Origin: Thioclava sp. GXIMD2076
Lineage (GTDB): Bacteria > Pseudomonadota > Alphaproteobacteria > Rhodobacterales > Rhodobacteraceae
Length of the DNA stretch: 64,000 nucleotides
NCBI RefSeq assembly: GCF_037949795.1
Contig: NZ_CP149932.1
Location: forward strand, 2,035,001 to 2,099,000
Direction: 5' to 3'
The position numbers and the translations under genes were made by a program. How positions within the stretch are numbered: the first letter of the stretch is position 1; the number at the start of each line of letters is the position of its first letter. Shown here piece by piece: positions 29,085 to 38,521 of this stretch. Under the pieces are notes generated by a model that ran no database searches, was not told the DNA's origin, and worked only from the letters and a program-made list of their open reading frames with translations.

Positions 29085-30698
29085 ATGCGCGCTGAGACAC
29101 TTGCCAAACTGCAAAGCAACGAGACCTACGATCTCTTGATCATCGGCGGTGGCGCGACCGGGTGCGGCATTGCGGTGGATGCGGCGACGCGTGGGCTCAA
29201 GGTCGCGCTTGTCGAACGTTACGACTTTGCCGAAGGCACCTCCAGTCGCTCGACCAAGCTGGTGCATGGCGGCGTGCGCTATCTCGAAGCGGCGATGAAA
29301 AAACTCGACAAGGGGCAGTATGATCTGGTGCGCCATGCGTTGCACGAGCGTGGCGCGTTGTTGCGCAACGCGCCGCACCTGTCGCGCCCGCTGCCGCTCA
29401 TTACGCCGGTCTATAGCTGGCTGCAGGTGCCCTATCTCTATGCCGGGCTGAAGCTCTACGACCTCCTGTCGGGCAAGATGAATATCGGCCATTCCAAGGT
29501 GATCAGCGCCAAGAAGGCCAAGGCGCGGTTCCCGATGCTGCGCTCCAAGGGGCTCAAGGCCGTGGTGCAATATTATGATGGCCAGTTTGTCGATTGCCGG
29601 ATGTGTGTGACGCTGGCGATGACCGCCGAGCGCGCAGGCGCTGTGATGGCCAACCATATCGCCGTTACCGGCCTGACCCATGAGGCGGGCAAGATCACCG
29701 GTGCCAATGTCGAGGATGCGCTGACCGGCGAGAGCTTCTCGATCCGCGCCAAGAAGGTCGTCAATGCGACTGGTCCCTTTGCCGATGCGATCCGCCAGAT
29801 GGACCATGCCGATGCGAAGCCGATCCTGAAGGGCTCCTCGGGCATCCATATCCTGCTCGACAGCTCCTTCGTGCCGCCCGATGAAGGGCTCCTGATCCCG
29901 CAAACCGATGACGGGCGTGTGGTCTTCATCCTGCCGTGGCAGGGGCAGGCGCTGGTGGGCACCACCGATACCTCCTGCGAGGTGGTGGACCATCCGACCG
30001 TATCCGAAGAGGATATCGCTTACCTTCTGGACTATGTGAAACGCTATTTCGACATCAACGTGACCCGTGCGGATGTGAAATCGGCTTGGTCCGGTATCCG
30101 CCCGCTGGTCTTTAATCCCGAGGCTAAAGACACTGCTGAGCTGGCGCGAGATCATGTGATTATCGAGGATAATTCGGGTCTTATCACCATCTCGGGCGGT
30201 AAATGGACGACCTATCGCTACATGGCCGAGGAGGCCGTGGACAAGGTGATTGCCGGGGGTGAGTTCGCAGGGCTGAAGCCCTGTCTGACCCATGACATGA
30301 AACTTCTGGGGGCCGAGGGCTATGTGGCCGGAGGCGCGGGCGATCTGGCGCGCGATTTCGGGTTGCCGCTGGATGTGGCCGAGCATCTGCATCATTCCTA
30401 TGGCGACCGTGCACCTGTTGTGGCGGAGATGGCGCGCGAGGAAGGTCTGGCGACCCGTCTGGCCGAGGCGCATCCCTATATCGAGGCCGAGGTGCTTTAT
30501 ACGATGCGCCACGAATCCGCGCAGCGCGTGGCCGATGTGCTGTGCCGCCGGATGACGCTGACGCATGTCGATAGCCGTGCGGCCAATGCCGCAATCTCCC
30601 GTGTGGCCGATCTGATGACGGCGGAGGCCGGATGGGACAGCGCACGCCGTGACGCCGAAGTGGCTTTGGCCGAGGAGCGCACAACCGTCGCGCTCTGA
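29085..30698 (+). CDS. glpD: Aerobic glycerol-3-phosphate dehydrogenase (FAD)
   Basis: A 537-residue membrane-associated flavoprotein that oxidises glycerol 3-phosphate to dihydroxyacetone phosphate and passes electrons to quinone. The N-terminal Rossmann motif LLIIGGGATGCGIAVDAA is followed by EGTSSRSTKLVHGGVRYLE, FILPWQGQALVGTTDT, and the C-terminal ISGGKWTTYRYMAEEAV. It lies between glpFK (divergent) and glpR. Confidence 0.97.
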   Translation: MRAETLAKLQSNETYDLLIIGGGATGCGIAVDAATRGLKVALVERYDFAEGTSSRSTKLVHGGVRYLEAAMKKLDKGQYDLVRHALHERGALLRNAPHLSRPLPLITPVYSWLQVPYLYAGLKLYDLLSGKMNIGHSKVISAKKAKARFPMLRSKGLKAVVQYYDGQFVDCRMCVTLAMTAERAGAVMANHIAVTGLTHEAGKITGANVEDALTGESFSIRAKKVVNATGPFADAIRQMDHADAKPILKGSSGIHILLDSSFVPPDEGLLIPQTDDGRVVFILPWQGQALVGTTDTSCEVVDHPTVSEEDIAYLLDYVKRYFDINVTRADVKSAWSGIRPLVFNPEAKDTAELARDHVIIEDNSGLITISGGKWTTYRYMAEEAVDKVIAGGEFAGLKPCLTHDMKLLGAEGYVAGGAGDLARDFGLPLDVAEHLHHSYGDRAPVVAEMAREEGLATRLAEAHPYIEAEVLYTMRHESAQRVADVLCRRMTLTHVDSRAANAAISRVADLMTAEAGWDSARRDAEVALAEERTTVAL

Positions 30699-30896
30699 GC
30701 CGTAAAAACCGTTCCCGCATGCACTGATCATCTGTCATGCGGAGGACGTGGGGCTCGTGGGACCGGACGAAATGGGCCAGTCCGGTCTCGCGAGCCAAAG
30801 CGCCTCGGTGGTGGAAAGCCGCCCGTAAGCTCTTGACAGATTTGGCTTCGCCTCGCCAATTAGGGGCAGTCAGTGCCCCAGCGGAGCAAGGTTGCG

Positions 30897-31664
30897 ATGT
30901 CCACGCTCACCCAACGCCAGAACCAGATTACCGAAATTGCCCGTTCGGAGGGTTTTGTCGGGATCGAGGATATTGCCGTGCGTCTGGACGTGACGCCACA
31001 GACCATCCGGCGCGATATCAAACTGCTCTGTGATATGGGGATCTTGCACCGCTATCATGGGGGGGCGAGCCTGATGACCAATACCCGTAACCGCGATCAT
31101 GCGCGCCGCCGCGAGGAAATGGCGCATGAGAAGGCACGGATCGGCGAGATGGTGGCTGCCCATATTCCTGATGGCGCCTCGATCTTTCTTAATATCGGCA
31201 CCACGACCGAGGCCATCGCGCAGGCATTGCTGGGCAAGAAAGAGCTGCATGTGGTGACCAATAATATCAATGTGGTCACGCTGCTGTCGCAACGCGAGGA
31301 TTTCGACATCACCATCGCTGGTGGTCAGGTGCGCAAGCGCGATCTGGCGGTGGTGGGCGAGGCGACCATCGGCTTCATCAACCAGTTCAAGGTCGATTTC
31401 GGGATCATCGGGATTTCGGGGATCGACGAGGATGGCACGCTTCTTGATTTCGACTATCGCGAGGTGCAGGTGGCGCAAGCGATCATTGCCAATTCGCGCA
31501 CGACCTTCCTTGCCACCGATCATACGAAATTCGGGCGTCGGGCGATGGTGAAGCTCGGCCATCTCGATGACCTTGATGGTCTCTTCATCGATGCATTGCC
31601 CGGTGCGCCTTATACGGATGTCCTCAAGGCGTCGAATGTTTCGGTGCATGTCGCCAAGCCATAA
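30897..31664 (+). CDS. glpR: DeoR-family repressor of glycerol metabolism
   Basis: A 255-residue regulator. ATG 30897 is preferred over 30873. The N-terminal helix-turn-helix (EDIAVRLDVTPQTIRRDIKL) and wing (GILHRYHGGASL) are followed by the DeoR sugar-phosphate sensor domain (IFLNIGTTTEAIAQALLGKK, VGEATIGFINQFKVDFGIIG). GlpR binds glycerol 3-phosphate and releases glp operators. Its linkage to glpD and the ATGTTCG/CGAACAT sites upstream supports the assignment. A TTGACA (30833-30838) without a good -10 lies upstream. Confidence 0.9.
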   Translation: MSTLTQRQNQITEIARSEGFVGIEDIAVRLDVTPQTIRRDIKLLCDMGILHRYHGGASLMTNTRNRDHARRREEMAHEKARIGEMVAAHIPDGASIFLNIGTTTEAIAQALLGKKELHVVTNNINVVTLLSQREDFDITIAGGQVRKRDLAVVGEATIGFINQFKVDFGIIGISGIDEDGTLLDFDYREVQVAQAIIANSRTTFLATDHTKFGRRAMVKLGHLDDLDGLFIDALPGAPYTDVLKASNVSVHVAKP

Positions 31665-31690
31665 GTCTATCAATGGCTTGGCGGGTTTTG
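31652..31690 (+). terminator. Terminator overlapping the glpR stop codon
   Basis: An 11-bp perfect stem CGCCAAGCCAT/ATGGCTTGGCG (31652-31662 with 31673-31683), 10-base loop, then GGTTTTGTT. The upstream arm includes the last glpR codons, so the hairpin begins inside the gene. Confidence 0.7.
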
Positions 31691-31703
31691 TTGATGTGGC
31701 GCG

Positions 31704-33149
31704 TCAGATAATCACGCGCGAGGGGGCGAGCACGCGGTAGATGATCCCGCCCAAGAGTGCGCCGAAGATCCACGCATAGCCCGAGAGCACAGCCAGCACA
31801 GGCACCCAGACGGTCGCGACCGAGAAGATGGCCGCGATGATGAAGGCGATCAGGGCCGCGTCATTCCAGCCGTTCTTGTAGTGGTAGCGTCCGCCCGAGC
31901 GCGCATAGAGGTCTTTCTTGTCGAGATGACCCTTTCGCAGCAGGAAGTAATCGGCAATCATGATCCCGTAAAGCGGTGCAAGAGTGGCGCCCAACGTATT
32001 GACAAAGCCAGAGATTCCGACATCGGCGATGAAGCTCACCCAGAGCCCGCCGATCACCAGCGCAAAGCCCGAGGTGATCGCGCCCGCCATGCGGAAGCTG
32101 ATATGGCGCGGGGCCAGACTTGCAATGCCGTTCACCGCCGGAATAAAATTGGCTACCAGATTGATGCCCACGGTCGCGGCAAAAAAGGTGATCGCGGCGA
32201 TGATGCCGAGGATCACGCTATCGGTGCGTTCCACGATAGCGGTGGGGTTGATGATTTCCTCGCCATAGACGACAGCGGCGCCTGCGGTGGTCAGGAGGGC
32301 AAGTGCCGAGAAGATCACCATATTCAGCGGCAGCCCCGCGAGATTGCCGAGGACCATCGCGCGTTTCGATTTCGCATAGCGCGAGAAATCGGAGAAGTTG
32401 ATCAGCACCGCCGCGAAATAGGACACCATCGTGCCGACAATGGCGATAAAGCCCGAGATCTCGGTCCAGACCGTCCCGTCGGGATTGGCGAAGATGGTCT
32501 GGGCCTGCGACCAGAGCTGGCCGTCGGATTTCACCCAGAGCACGATCAGAAGCCCGACCATCACCGCATAGATGAACGGACCCGCGATGTTAAGGAAGGT
32601 CTCTACCCAGTTCATTCCACGCCAGAAAATGACGATATGGAAGGCCCAGACAAGCACGAAGCTGATCCAGTCGATCGTGCCGAGCCCGAGGAAGGTGCCG
32701 CCCGAGGTGATGCCCGTGACCGAGCGGATCAGGAGCGCCAGCGCGGTGGAGGCGAAATAGACCTGAACGCCATACCAGAAGACGGCCACGATCGCGCGCA
32801 GGATGGCGGGGAGTTTCGCGCCCTGCAGGCCCTGGCTTGCGCGCGCGAGCACCGGATAGGGGATGCCGTAACGCTGTCCGGCCACGCCCGAGAGATTGAC
32901 CAGTGCCATTACCAGCAGACCCGCAACAATCAGCGCCGCAAAGGCCGTCCAGCCGCTGACGCCATAGGAGATGAAGAGCGAGGCCACCAGCGAATAGCCG
33001 AAGAGCGACTGGATATCATTCGCCCAGATGTTGAAGATGGCGAACCAACCCCATGTTTTTTCATGCGGCATGGTCGGTGCCAGCGGGTCGCTGTCATGCG
33101 GCGAGGAGGGCAGATAGGTGTGGTCTGGATCGAAACTGGTATCGGTCAT
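31704..33149 (-). CDS. NCS1-family nucleobase/allantoin/hydantoin permease
   Basis: A 481-residue symporter with twelve membrane segments. TM1 carries the NCS1 signature WGWFAIFNIWANDIQSLFGY, then SQGLQGAKLPAILRAIVAVF and the substrate-site segment DFSRYAKSKRAMVLGNLAG, typical for the HyuP/PucI/cytosine permease family. No catabolic genes adjoin it, so the substrate (cytosine, uracil, allantoin or hydantoin) is open. It is convergent with glpR and divergent from feoA. Confidence 0.93.
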   Translation of the reverse strand: MTDTSFDPDHTYLPSSPHDSDPLAPTMPHEKTWGWFAIFNIWANDIQSLFGYSLVASLFISYGVSGWTAFAALIVAGLLVMALVNLSGVAGQRYGIPYPVLARASQGLQGAKLPAILRAIVAVFWYGVQVYFASTALALLIRSVTGITSGGTFLGLGTIDWISFVLVWAFHIVIFWRGMNWVETFLNIAGPFIYAVMVGLLIVLWVKSDGQLWSQAQTIFANPDGTVWTEISGFIAIVGTMVSYFAAVLINFSDFSRYAKSKRAMVLGNLAGLPLNMVIFSALALLTTAGAAVVYGEEIINPTAIVERTDSVILGIIAAITFFAATVGINLVANFIPAVNGIASLAPRHISFRMAGAITSGFALVIGGLWVSFIADVGISGFVNTLGATLAPLYGIMIADYFLLRKGHLDKKDLYARSGGRYHYKNGWNDAALIAFIIAAIFSVATVWVPVLAVLSGYAWIFGALLGGIIYRVLAPSRVII

Positions 33150-33343
33150 ATAGGGTCCCCGTGCGGCTTGCGCATTTTTATGAAATGTCTCTGCGGACAG
33201 GGTCAGGCTAAACAGCAGTCACCGAGAAATTCGATTCCGGACTCGCGCCAACCCCAAGCATGCTTGCAAAATCCGCAATTCTGCCTGTTTTATGGGCAGT
33301 TATCGGGGCGCGGGCGGTCGGTGGCGGCGCCTGCGGCCATTCC

Positions 33344-33358
33344 TGATATTTTTGCTCA
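33344..33358 (+). promoter_or_regulatory. IRO-type iron box before feoA
   Basis: TGA-TATTTTTGC-TCA matches the TGA-N9-TCA box of the alphaproteobacterial iron regulator RirA (and related Rrf2 proteins). It lies 83 bases upstream of the feoA ATG in the 292-base divergent region with the NCS1 gene. Confidence 0.45.
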
Positions 33359-33441
33359 CTTTCTCGGGATTTGATCCATCGCAATGTTGCGGTGCTTATC
33401 CGAGTCAATCTATCAGGAAGTAACCTGTTAAGGATTCGCTC

Positions 33442-33723
33442 ATGGAACTCGGACAGATCGATGCGCTCGACCGGACATTCGCTCTCGGAGAGGCGCGCAA
33501 GGGCTATCGTGGCCGAGTTGCCTGTATCCTGCCGGTCCCCGGTAGCGGGCGTCTGGCGCCCGAAGAAATGGAACGGCGTCTGATCGAGATGGGCTTCATC
33601 GAAGGCGTCGAGATCTCGGTCATCCATGAAGCCCCGTTCGGGCGTGACCCGATTGCGGTGCGTGTGGGCGAGGCAACGGTTGCGCTGCGCCGCCGCGATG
33701 CTATGGCGATCCTGACGGAGTAG
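33442..33723 (+). CDS. feoA: Ferrous iron transport protein A
   Basis: A 93-residue SH3-like FeoA with GYRGRVACILPVPGSGRL, ERRLIEMGFIEGVEISVIHE and IAVRVGEATVALRRRDA, the family's beta-barrel core. It is a small cytoplasmic partner of FeoB, whose gene begins 21 bases downstream. A TGA-N9-TCA box lies upstream. Confidence 0.93.
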   Translation: MELGQIDALDRTFALGEARKGYRGRVACILPVPGSGRLAPEEMERRLIEMGFIEGVEISVIHEAPFGRDPIAVRVGEATVALRRRDAMAILTE

Positions 33724-33744
33724 GTTTCCCGACGGAGTATATTT

Positions 33745-35621
33745 ATGCTCGAGCCTGATGCCAGAGCGGATGGTCCCTTGCGGTTGGCGCTGATCGGCGC
33801 TCCCAATTGCGGCAAGACATCTCTTTTCAACGCCCTTACGGGGGCCAACCAGCGGGTCGGGAACTATTCCGGTGTGACGGTGGAGCGCAAGATCGGGCGG
33901 ACGGTGACGCCCGCCGGGAGGCGCTGATGGTCATCGACCTTCCCGGAACCTATTCACTGCGCGCCCGCAGTCCCGATGAGGTTGTGACGCGCGATGTCGT
34001 GCTGGGGCGGCGCAAGGATGTAGGTCAGATCGATCTGCTGCTGGTGGTGGCCGATGCCACCCATTTGCGGCCCGGACTGCGGCTGGCGCAGGAGCTTCGG
34101 GCGTGCGGGATCCCGATACTCGTGGTTCTGAACATGATCGATATCGCGCGCCATCGCGGGATCACGATCGACGCCGAACGTCTGGAGCGGGAGCTGGGCC
34201 TGCCTGTGGTGACCTCTACGGCCGTGCGCCGTGGCGGGATGGAGACGCTCTGGGCCCGGATCGACGCGATGCTGGGACAGGGTCTGCCCGAGCGGAGCGC
34301 GATGACGTGGCAGGAACCCACCGCGGCCCAGCTGCGCTTGGCCCTGCGTCAGGCCGACGGCCTGATTGCCCGCACCGTTCACAAGCCCGTTGCGCCCAGA
34401 AGCCTGACCGAGAAAATCGATACGGTCCTGCTCAACCCCTTTTTCGGACCGGTCTTCCTACTGGTGCTGATGTTCGCGATGTTCCAGGCCGTTTTCGCGG
34501 GGGCGGCCCCTCTGATGGATGCGATCACCGTTTTCGTCGACTGGGTCTCGGCCACGGTCTCGGCGGCTCTGCCCGAGGGGCTCTTGCGCGGATTGATTGT
34601 TGATGGTGCGATTGCAGGTGTCGGCTCGGTGATCATCTTCCTGCCGCAGATCGTGATCCTCTTCGCCTTCATCCTGATCCTCGAGGATCTGGGCTATATG
34701 GCACGTGCGGCCTTCCTGATGGACCGGATCATGGGCCATGCGGGGCTGCACGGGCGGGCTTTCATTCCGCTCCTGTCGAGTTTTGCCTGCGCCGTGCCAG
34801 GGATCATGTCGGCCCGGGTCATCGATGACCGGCGCGACCGGCTGACCACGATCCTCATCGCGCCGCTGATGACCTGTTCGGCGCGCATCCCGGTCTATAC
34901 GCTGCTGATCGGGGCCTTTGTGCCCGCGCGCAGCATAGGTCCCGGGATCGGGTTGCAGGGGCTCGTGATGTTCGGCCTCTTTGCCGCCGGGGTGATCTCG
35001 GCGCTGCTGGTGGCTTTTGTCAGCCGGTTGCTGTTGCGTCGCAACGAGATCGCCGCCCCCCTGATGCTGGATCTGCCCGATTACAAGATCCCGCAGCTGC
35101 GCGGGGTAGTGCTGGGGCTCTGGCAGCGGGCGCGGGCCTTCCTGCGCCGTGCGGGCACCATCATCTTCTATGCCTCGGTGGTGGTCTGGGTGCTCTCGAC
35201 CTTCCCGTTCCCGCCCGAAGGTGCCTCCGAACCCGCCATCAATTACAGTTTTGCCGCAATGATCGGGCATCTGCTCGAGCCGATCCTGTCGCCCATCGGC
35301 TTCACATGGCAGATTTGTGTTGCGCTGGTGCCGGGGATGGCCGCACGCGAGGTCGCCGTGGCGGGGCTCTCGACGGTCTATGCCGTCTCGGGTGGCGAGG
35401 CGGCGCTGGGGTCGACACTGGCCGCGCATTGGCCGCTGGCGACCGGCGTGTCGCTGCTGGTATGGTATATCTTCGCGCCACAATGCCTGTCGACGCTGGC
35501 GGTGATCAAGCGCGAGACGGGCACGGCGCGGTGGATGTGGGTCACGGTGGTCTATATGTTCGGGCTGGCCTATGTGTTCAGCTTCATCGCCTATCATCTG
35601 GTGCGGGCACTGGGCGGATGA
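33745..35621 (+). pseudogene. feoB: Ferrous iron transporter B, interrupted by a frameshift
   Basis: The reading frame is split. The first frame (33745-33927, 60 codons) carries G1 GAPNCGKT (residues 18-25) and G2 GVTVERK, then reaches TGA at 33925. The next frame resumes with [20 protein letters not shown] (G3), NMID (G4), the GTPase end and all membrane segments to 35621. Aligning the joint ([13 protein letters not shown]) fits loss of one base, or of four, in the GCCGGGAGGCG stretch near 33913-33921. The stop overlaps an in-frame ATG at 33927 (TGATG), so the second part (564 codons) could be translated, but without the P-loop. It may be a real mutation or a sequencing error. No feoC is seen. 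Confidence 0.88.
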
Positions 35622-35736
35622 TCGCCTAAGGGTGGTGCAAAATCGCACATATTTTGTTTGCATCTGTGGAATTGTGCGAAGTCAAATCTGCGGTATCTTC
35701 GGATCAGACCTTATCGTCCAACCCTCGGAGATACCG

Positions 35737-36318
35737 ATGAAATCCTTGATCCTCGCCGCTGGCCTCGCGCTTGGTATGACCACGATCGCCCATGCTGCCA
35801 CCGAAGAATACACACTGGACGCAAGCCACAGCCAGATCGTGTTCGACTACAACCACCTCGGTTTCTCGACCACCACCGGCATGTTCTCGGGGTTCGAGGG
35901 CACCATCGAGTTCGACGCGCAGGATCCCTCGAAATCCTCCGTCTCGATCGAATTCCCGGCAGATAGCCTGATCACCGGCTGGGATGCGCGCACCAAGCAC
36001 TTCCTGACCGCCGATTTCTTCGATGCCGAAGCCAATCCGGAAATCTCGTTCAAATCGACCTCGATCGAAGTGACTGGCGAGAAAACCGGCAAGATCACCG
36101 GCGACCTGACGCTGAATGGCGTGACCAAGCCCATCACCATCGACGCGACCATGACCCAGATGGGCGAGCATCCGATGGAAAAGAAACCGTGGGTCGGTTT
36201 CGACGGAACCACCGTGATCAAACGTTCGGATTTCGACATGGGCATGTATGCGCCCTACGTTTCGGATGACGTTCAGGTCCGCATCTCGATCGAAGCGATG
36301 AAAGCGGCTGCCGAATAA
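35737..36318 (+). CDS. YceI-family periplasmic lipid-binding protein
   Basis: A 193-residue protein. ATG 35737 gives a signal peptide (MKSLILAAGLALGMTTIAHA) cleaved before ATEEY; the 55 codons upstream in frame are not coding. The mature part is a YceI lipocalin-like barrel: LDASHSQIVFDYNHLGFSTT, SVSIEFPADSLITGW, HFLTADFFDAEANPEISFKS and ITGDLTLNGVTKPITIDA. It probably binds polyisoprenoids. A second YceI domain is fused to a cytochrome 1 kb downstream. Confidence 0.94.
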   Translation: MKSLILAAGLALGMTTIAHAATEEYTLDASHSQIVFDYNHLGFSTTTGMFSGFEGTIEFDAQDPSKSSVSIEFPADSLITGWDARTKHFLTADFFDAEANPEISFKSTSIEVTGEKTGKITGDLTLNGVTKPITIDATMTQMGEHPMEKKPWVGFDGTTVIKRSDFDMGMYAPYVSDDVQVRISIEAMKAAAE

Positions 36319-36363
36319 GATCCGTTTTGGCACAGGCCCGTTTCGGCCTGCTCCACCACTCGG

Positions 36364-36396
36364 ATGCCCGCTGCGGACCCCGCGGCGGGCATTTTC
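36364..36396 (+). terminator. Terminator after the YceI gene
   Basis: Stem ATGCCCGC/GCGGGCAT (36364-36371 with 36385-36392), extended by a wobble and GCGG/CCGC, with a 3-base loop, followed by TTTCC. Confidence 0.75.
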
Positions 36397-36400
36397 CGTC

Positions 36401-37024
36401 TCATGCCACTCGCGAGGGACGCACGAACTCCGCCCGTGCCCGCGCCACTGCCTCGCGGGTGATGCAGCCCTGCGCATGATCGTTGATCAGCCCCATTGCC
36501 TGCATGAACGCATAGGCCGTGGTCGGTCCCACGAATTTCCAGCCCCGCTTGCGGAGATCTTTCGAAAGCCGCACCGAGACGGGCGAACTGGGCGCGACCA
36601 TCAGCTCCATCAGCTCCTCCTCGCGTGGCTCGTAAGACCAGAAGAACGCCGCCAGTGACCCGAACTCCGCCCGCATCTCGAGCGCGCGTCCGGCATTGTT
36701 GATTGCCGCCTCGATCTTGCCGCGATGGCGGATGATACCCGCATCCTGCACCAGCCGCTCCACATCGTGCGTGTCAAAACGCGCGACCGTGTCGATGTCG
36801 AACCCCGCAAATGCCGCGCGGAAATTCTTGCGCTTGGCCAGAATGGTGCGCCAGCTCAATCCGCTCTGGAACCCCTCGAGGCAGATCTTCTCGAAAAGCC
36901 GTGTGTCGCAGCCTACCGGAAAGCCCCATTCCTCGTCGTGATAGCGGCGGTAAAATTCCGGCGCATCCGGCATACACCAGCCACAACGGCAGAGCCCGTC
37001 CGGTCCTGTCTCCAGCATGTTCAT
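36401..37024 (-). CDS. tag: DNA-3-methyladenine glycosylase I
   Basis: A 207-residue base-excision repair enzyme that removes 3-methyladenine. It matches E. coli Tag along its length: the Zn-site pieces CRCGWC, RYHDEEWG and NDHAQGC, the catalytic-site segment EKICLEGFQSGLSWRTILAKR, the helix-hairpin-helix DVERLVQDAGIIRHRGKIEA, and GWKFVGPTTAYAFMQAMG. It is convergent with the YceI gene. Confidence 0.95.
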   Translation of the reverse strand: MNMLETGPDGLCRCGWCMPDAPEFYRRYHDEEWGFPVGCDTRLFEKICLEGFQSGLSWRTILAKRKNFRAAFAGFDIDTVARFDTHDVERLVQDAGIIRHRGKIEAAINNAGRALEMRAEFGSLAAFFWSYEPREEELMELMVAPSSPVSVRLSKDLRKRGWKFVGPTTAYAFMQAMGLINDHAQGCITREAVARARAEFVRPSRVA

Positions 37025-37030
37025 GATTTA

Positions 37031-37107
37031 CCCCTTCCATTGTCTTGAAATATCCTCGGGGTTGAATTTTTGCGCAAGCAAAAAGAGGGGGCGCGAGCGC
37101 CCCCTTT
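37031..37107 (-). repeat. Intergenic palindrome + GGATATTT element, copy 1
   Basis: Read on the minus strand it has a G+C hairpin (37087-37093 with 37098-37104), a T-rich spacer, and a 36-base unit ending at 37031. That unit aligns with copy 2 (39490-39523) with four substitutions and two single-base gaps; shared pieces are CCCCG, GGATATTT and TGGAAGGGG. The hairpin followed by TCTTTTT also serves as the terminator of the cytochrome b561-YceI gene. Confidence 0.75.
37079..37107 (-). terminator. Terminator of the cytochrome b561-YceI gene
   Basis: A 7-bp all-G+C stem with a CGAG loop, extended by weak pairs, is followed on the minus strand by TCTTTTTG. It lies 26 bases past the stop codon. 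Confidence 0.75.
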
Positions 37108-37132
37108 ACACCATTGTCCCGGTTCTGTTCGC

Positions 37133-38341
37133 TCAGGATTTCTGCGCGGTCAGGTCCACATTGATCGTGACGGGGAAGCCAACCGTGCCCTCGTCAGGAT
37201 AGGCCGCCCCCATTTTCCAGTCGCGCCGGTCGATCTGGATCTGAGCCTTCATCGTGGCTGTGTCGCCATCGATGCTCAGGGTGAAGGGCAGCTCGAGCGG
37301 GGCAGTATTGCCGATCAGCGTGAGTGTCCCTTTGGCGGTATGGGCGGGGCCTGCGCCCTCGCGCGTGATATCGGCCTCATAGGTGGCGGTGCTGAATTTC
37401 GAGGTATCGAAGAATTCCGTGCCTTTGGCCTGATCGGTGACCGAGCCCAGATCGAGGCTGGTTGTGTCGATCATCACCTTCACATGGCCGGTGCCGGTGC
37501 TCTCGTCATAATCGATATCGGCGGTCCAGGTCCCGAAATGGCCCTCCACGGGGCTGCCCATCTGTACGACGCTGAAGCCGAGGCTGCCCTGCGTCACGGT
37601 CCAGTTGCCCGCCGCAGGTTGCGCGGGAGCTTGCGTGGCTTGTTGTTCGGCAGGCGCGTCCCTGGGCGCTTGCGCCATGCGCTCTGCCGCGCCCAGAAGC
37701 GCGAAGAGGATCACGGCGACCCAGATTACCAGCGCGGCGAGAGCGGCACAGCCATGGGCTTTGGCCGCGTCCTCGCGCCCCGACCAGCGGCCATGCGTCA
37801 TCCGCGCCAGCGTGCCATCGCGGTCGATCACCACATGTTTGAGCACACCGAGGATATGGAGCGCCAGCGAGACATAGAGCACCCAGACTGCGGTCTTGTG
37901 CACATGCTCGGCCACATGGGCGAGGCTTTCGGATTTTGGCACGAAGGGCAGGCTCTGGCCGAAGGGCCACCAGATCGGTGCGAAGCCCTGTTCGGCGGCA
38001 TGGGTGATCCAGCCCGAAAGCGGCATTGCGAACATCGCGCCGTAAAGCGCGAAATGCACGACCTCGGCGGCCCATGTCTCCAGCCGCCGTTCGGGATGGA
38101 GCGGCGCGGGGCGGGTCTGGGTCATCGCCCAGATTACCCGCAGAATGGCGAGGAAGAAGGTCGCGACCCCGATCGTCTTATGCGCGCTGTAGACCGTTTG
38201 CAGCGTGGCTGTCGTCTCGGCATTGCGCGGCAGGCTCTCGCCATAGAGCCCGAGCCCGATCGCGCTCAGGATCAGAAGGGCGATTGCCCAATGCAGGCTC
38301 CGCGCGATCATGCCATAGCTTAGCGGGGTGTTGGTCAGCAT
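37133..38341 (-). CDS. Cytochrome b561 - YceI fusion protein
   Basis: A 402-residue fusion. ATG 38341 (GGAG upstream) is preferred over 38419. Residues 1-175 are a four-helix cytochrome b561 of the YceJ type, with candidate heme histidines in ARSLHWAIALLI, YSAHKTIGVATF and HVAEHVHKTAVWVLYVSLALH. A further membrane segment (about 205-225) and a Pro/Gln/Ala linker lead to a C-terminal YceI domain (about 245-402: QGSLGFSVVQMGSPVEGHFG, TEFFDTSKFSTATYEAD, KGTLTLIGNTAPLELPF), presumably periplasmic. In E. coli yceJ and yceI are separate neighbouring genes, so the fusion supports a joint function. Divergent from fabD. Confidence 0.9.
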   Translation of the reverse strand: MLTNTPLSYGMIARSLHWAIALLILSAIGLGLYGESLPRNAETTATLQTVYSAHKTIGVATFFLAILRVIWAMTQTRPAPLHPERRLETWAAEVVHFALYGAMFAMPLSGWITHAAEQGFAPIWWPFGQSLPFVPKSESLAHVAEHVHKTAVWVLYVSLALHILGVLKHVVIDRDGTLARMTHGRWSGREDAAKAHGCAALAALVIWVAVILFALLGAAERMAQAPRDAPAEQQATQAPAQPAAGNWTVTQGSLGFSVVQMGSPVEGHFGTWTADIDYDESTGTGHVKVMIDTTSLDLGSVTDQAKGTEFFDTSKFSTATYEADITREGAGPAHTAKGTLTLIGNTAPLELPFTLSIDGDTATMKAQIQIDRRDWKMGAAYPDEGTVGFPVTINVDLTAQKS

Positions 38342-38521
38342 CTGTTTCTCCGGCTGGGTGTCACCTGTCAGTTCCCTTGATACGGGGAAATCGTCGCCGG
38401 ACCAGCGGGATCTGCGCACAGCGCCTGTGCAAGGCCCCGAAATACGCCAGTTGCTTGCCTGAAAGGCAAAGCCGCGTTAAGGGAGGGCCAGCAAAGGATA
38501 GTCTGAAAAGGACAAGGACGC

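Noticed and set aside
33208..33627. 139-codon minus-strand frame across the feoA upstream region
   Set aside because: It is antisense to feoA and the divergent promoter region and shows no domain or ribosome binding site.
33913..33929. Programmed frameshift in feoB
   Set aside because: No slippery heptamer such as X-XXY-YYZ precedes the joint, so a mutation or sequencing error is more likely.
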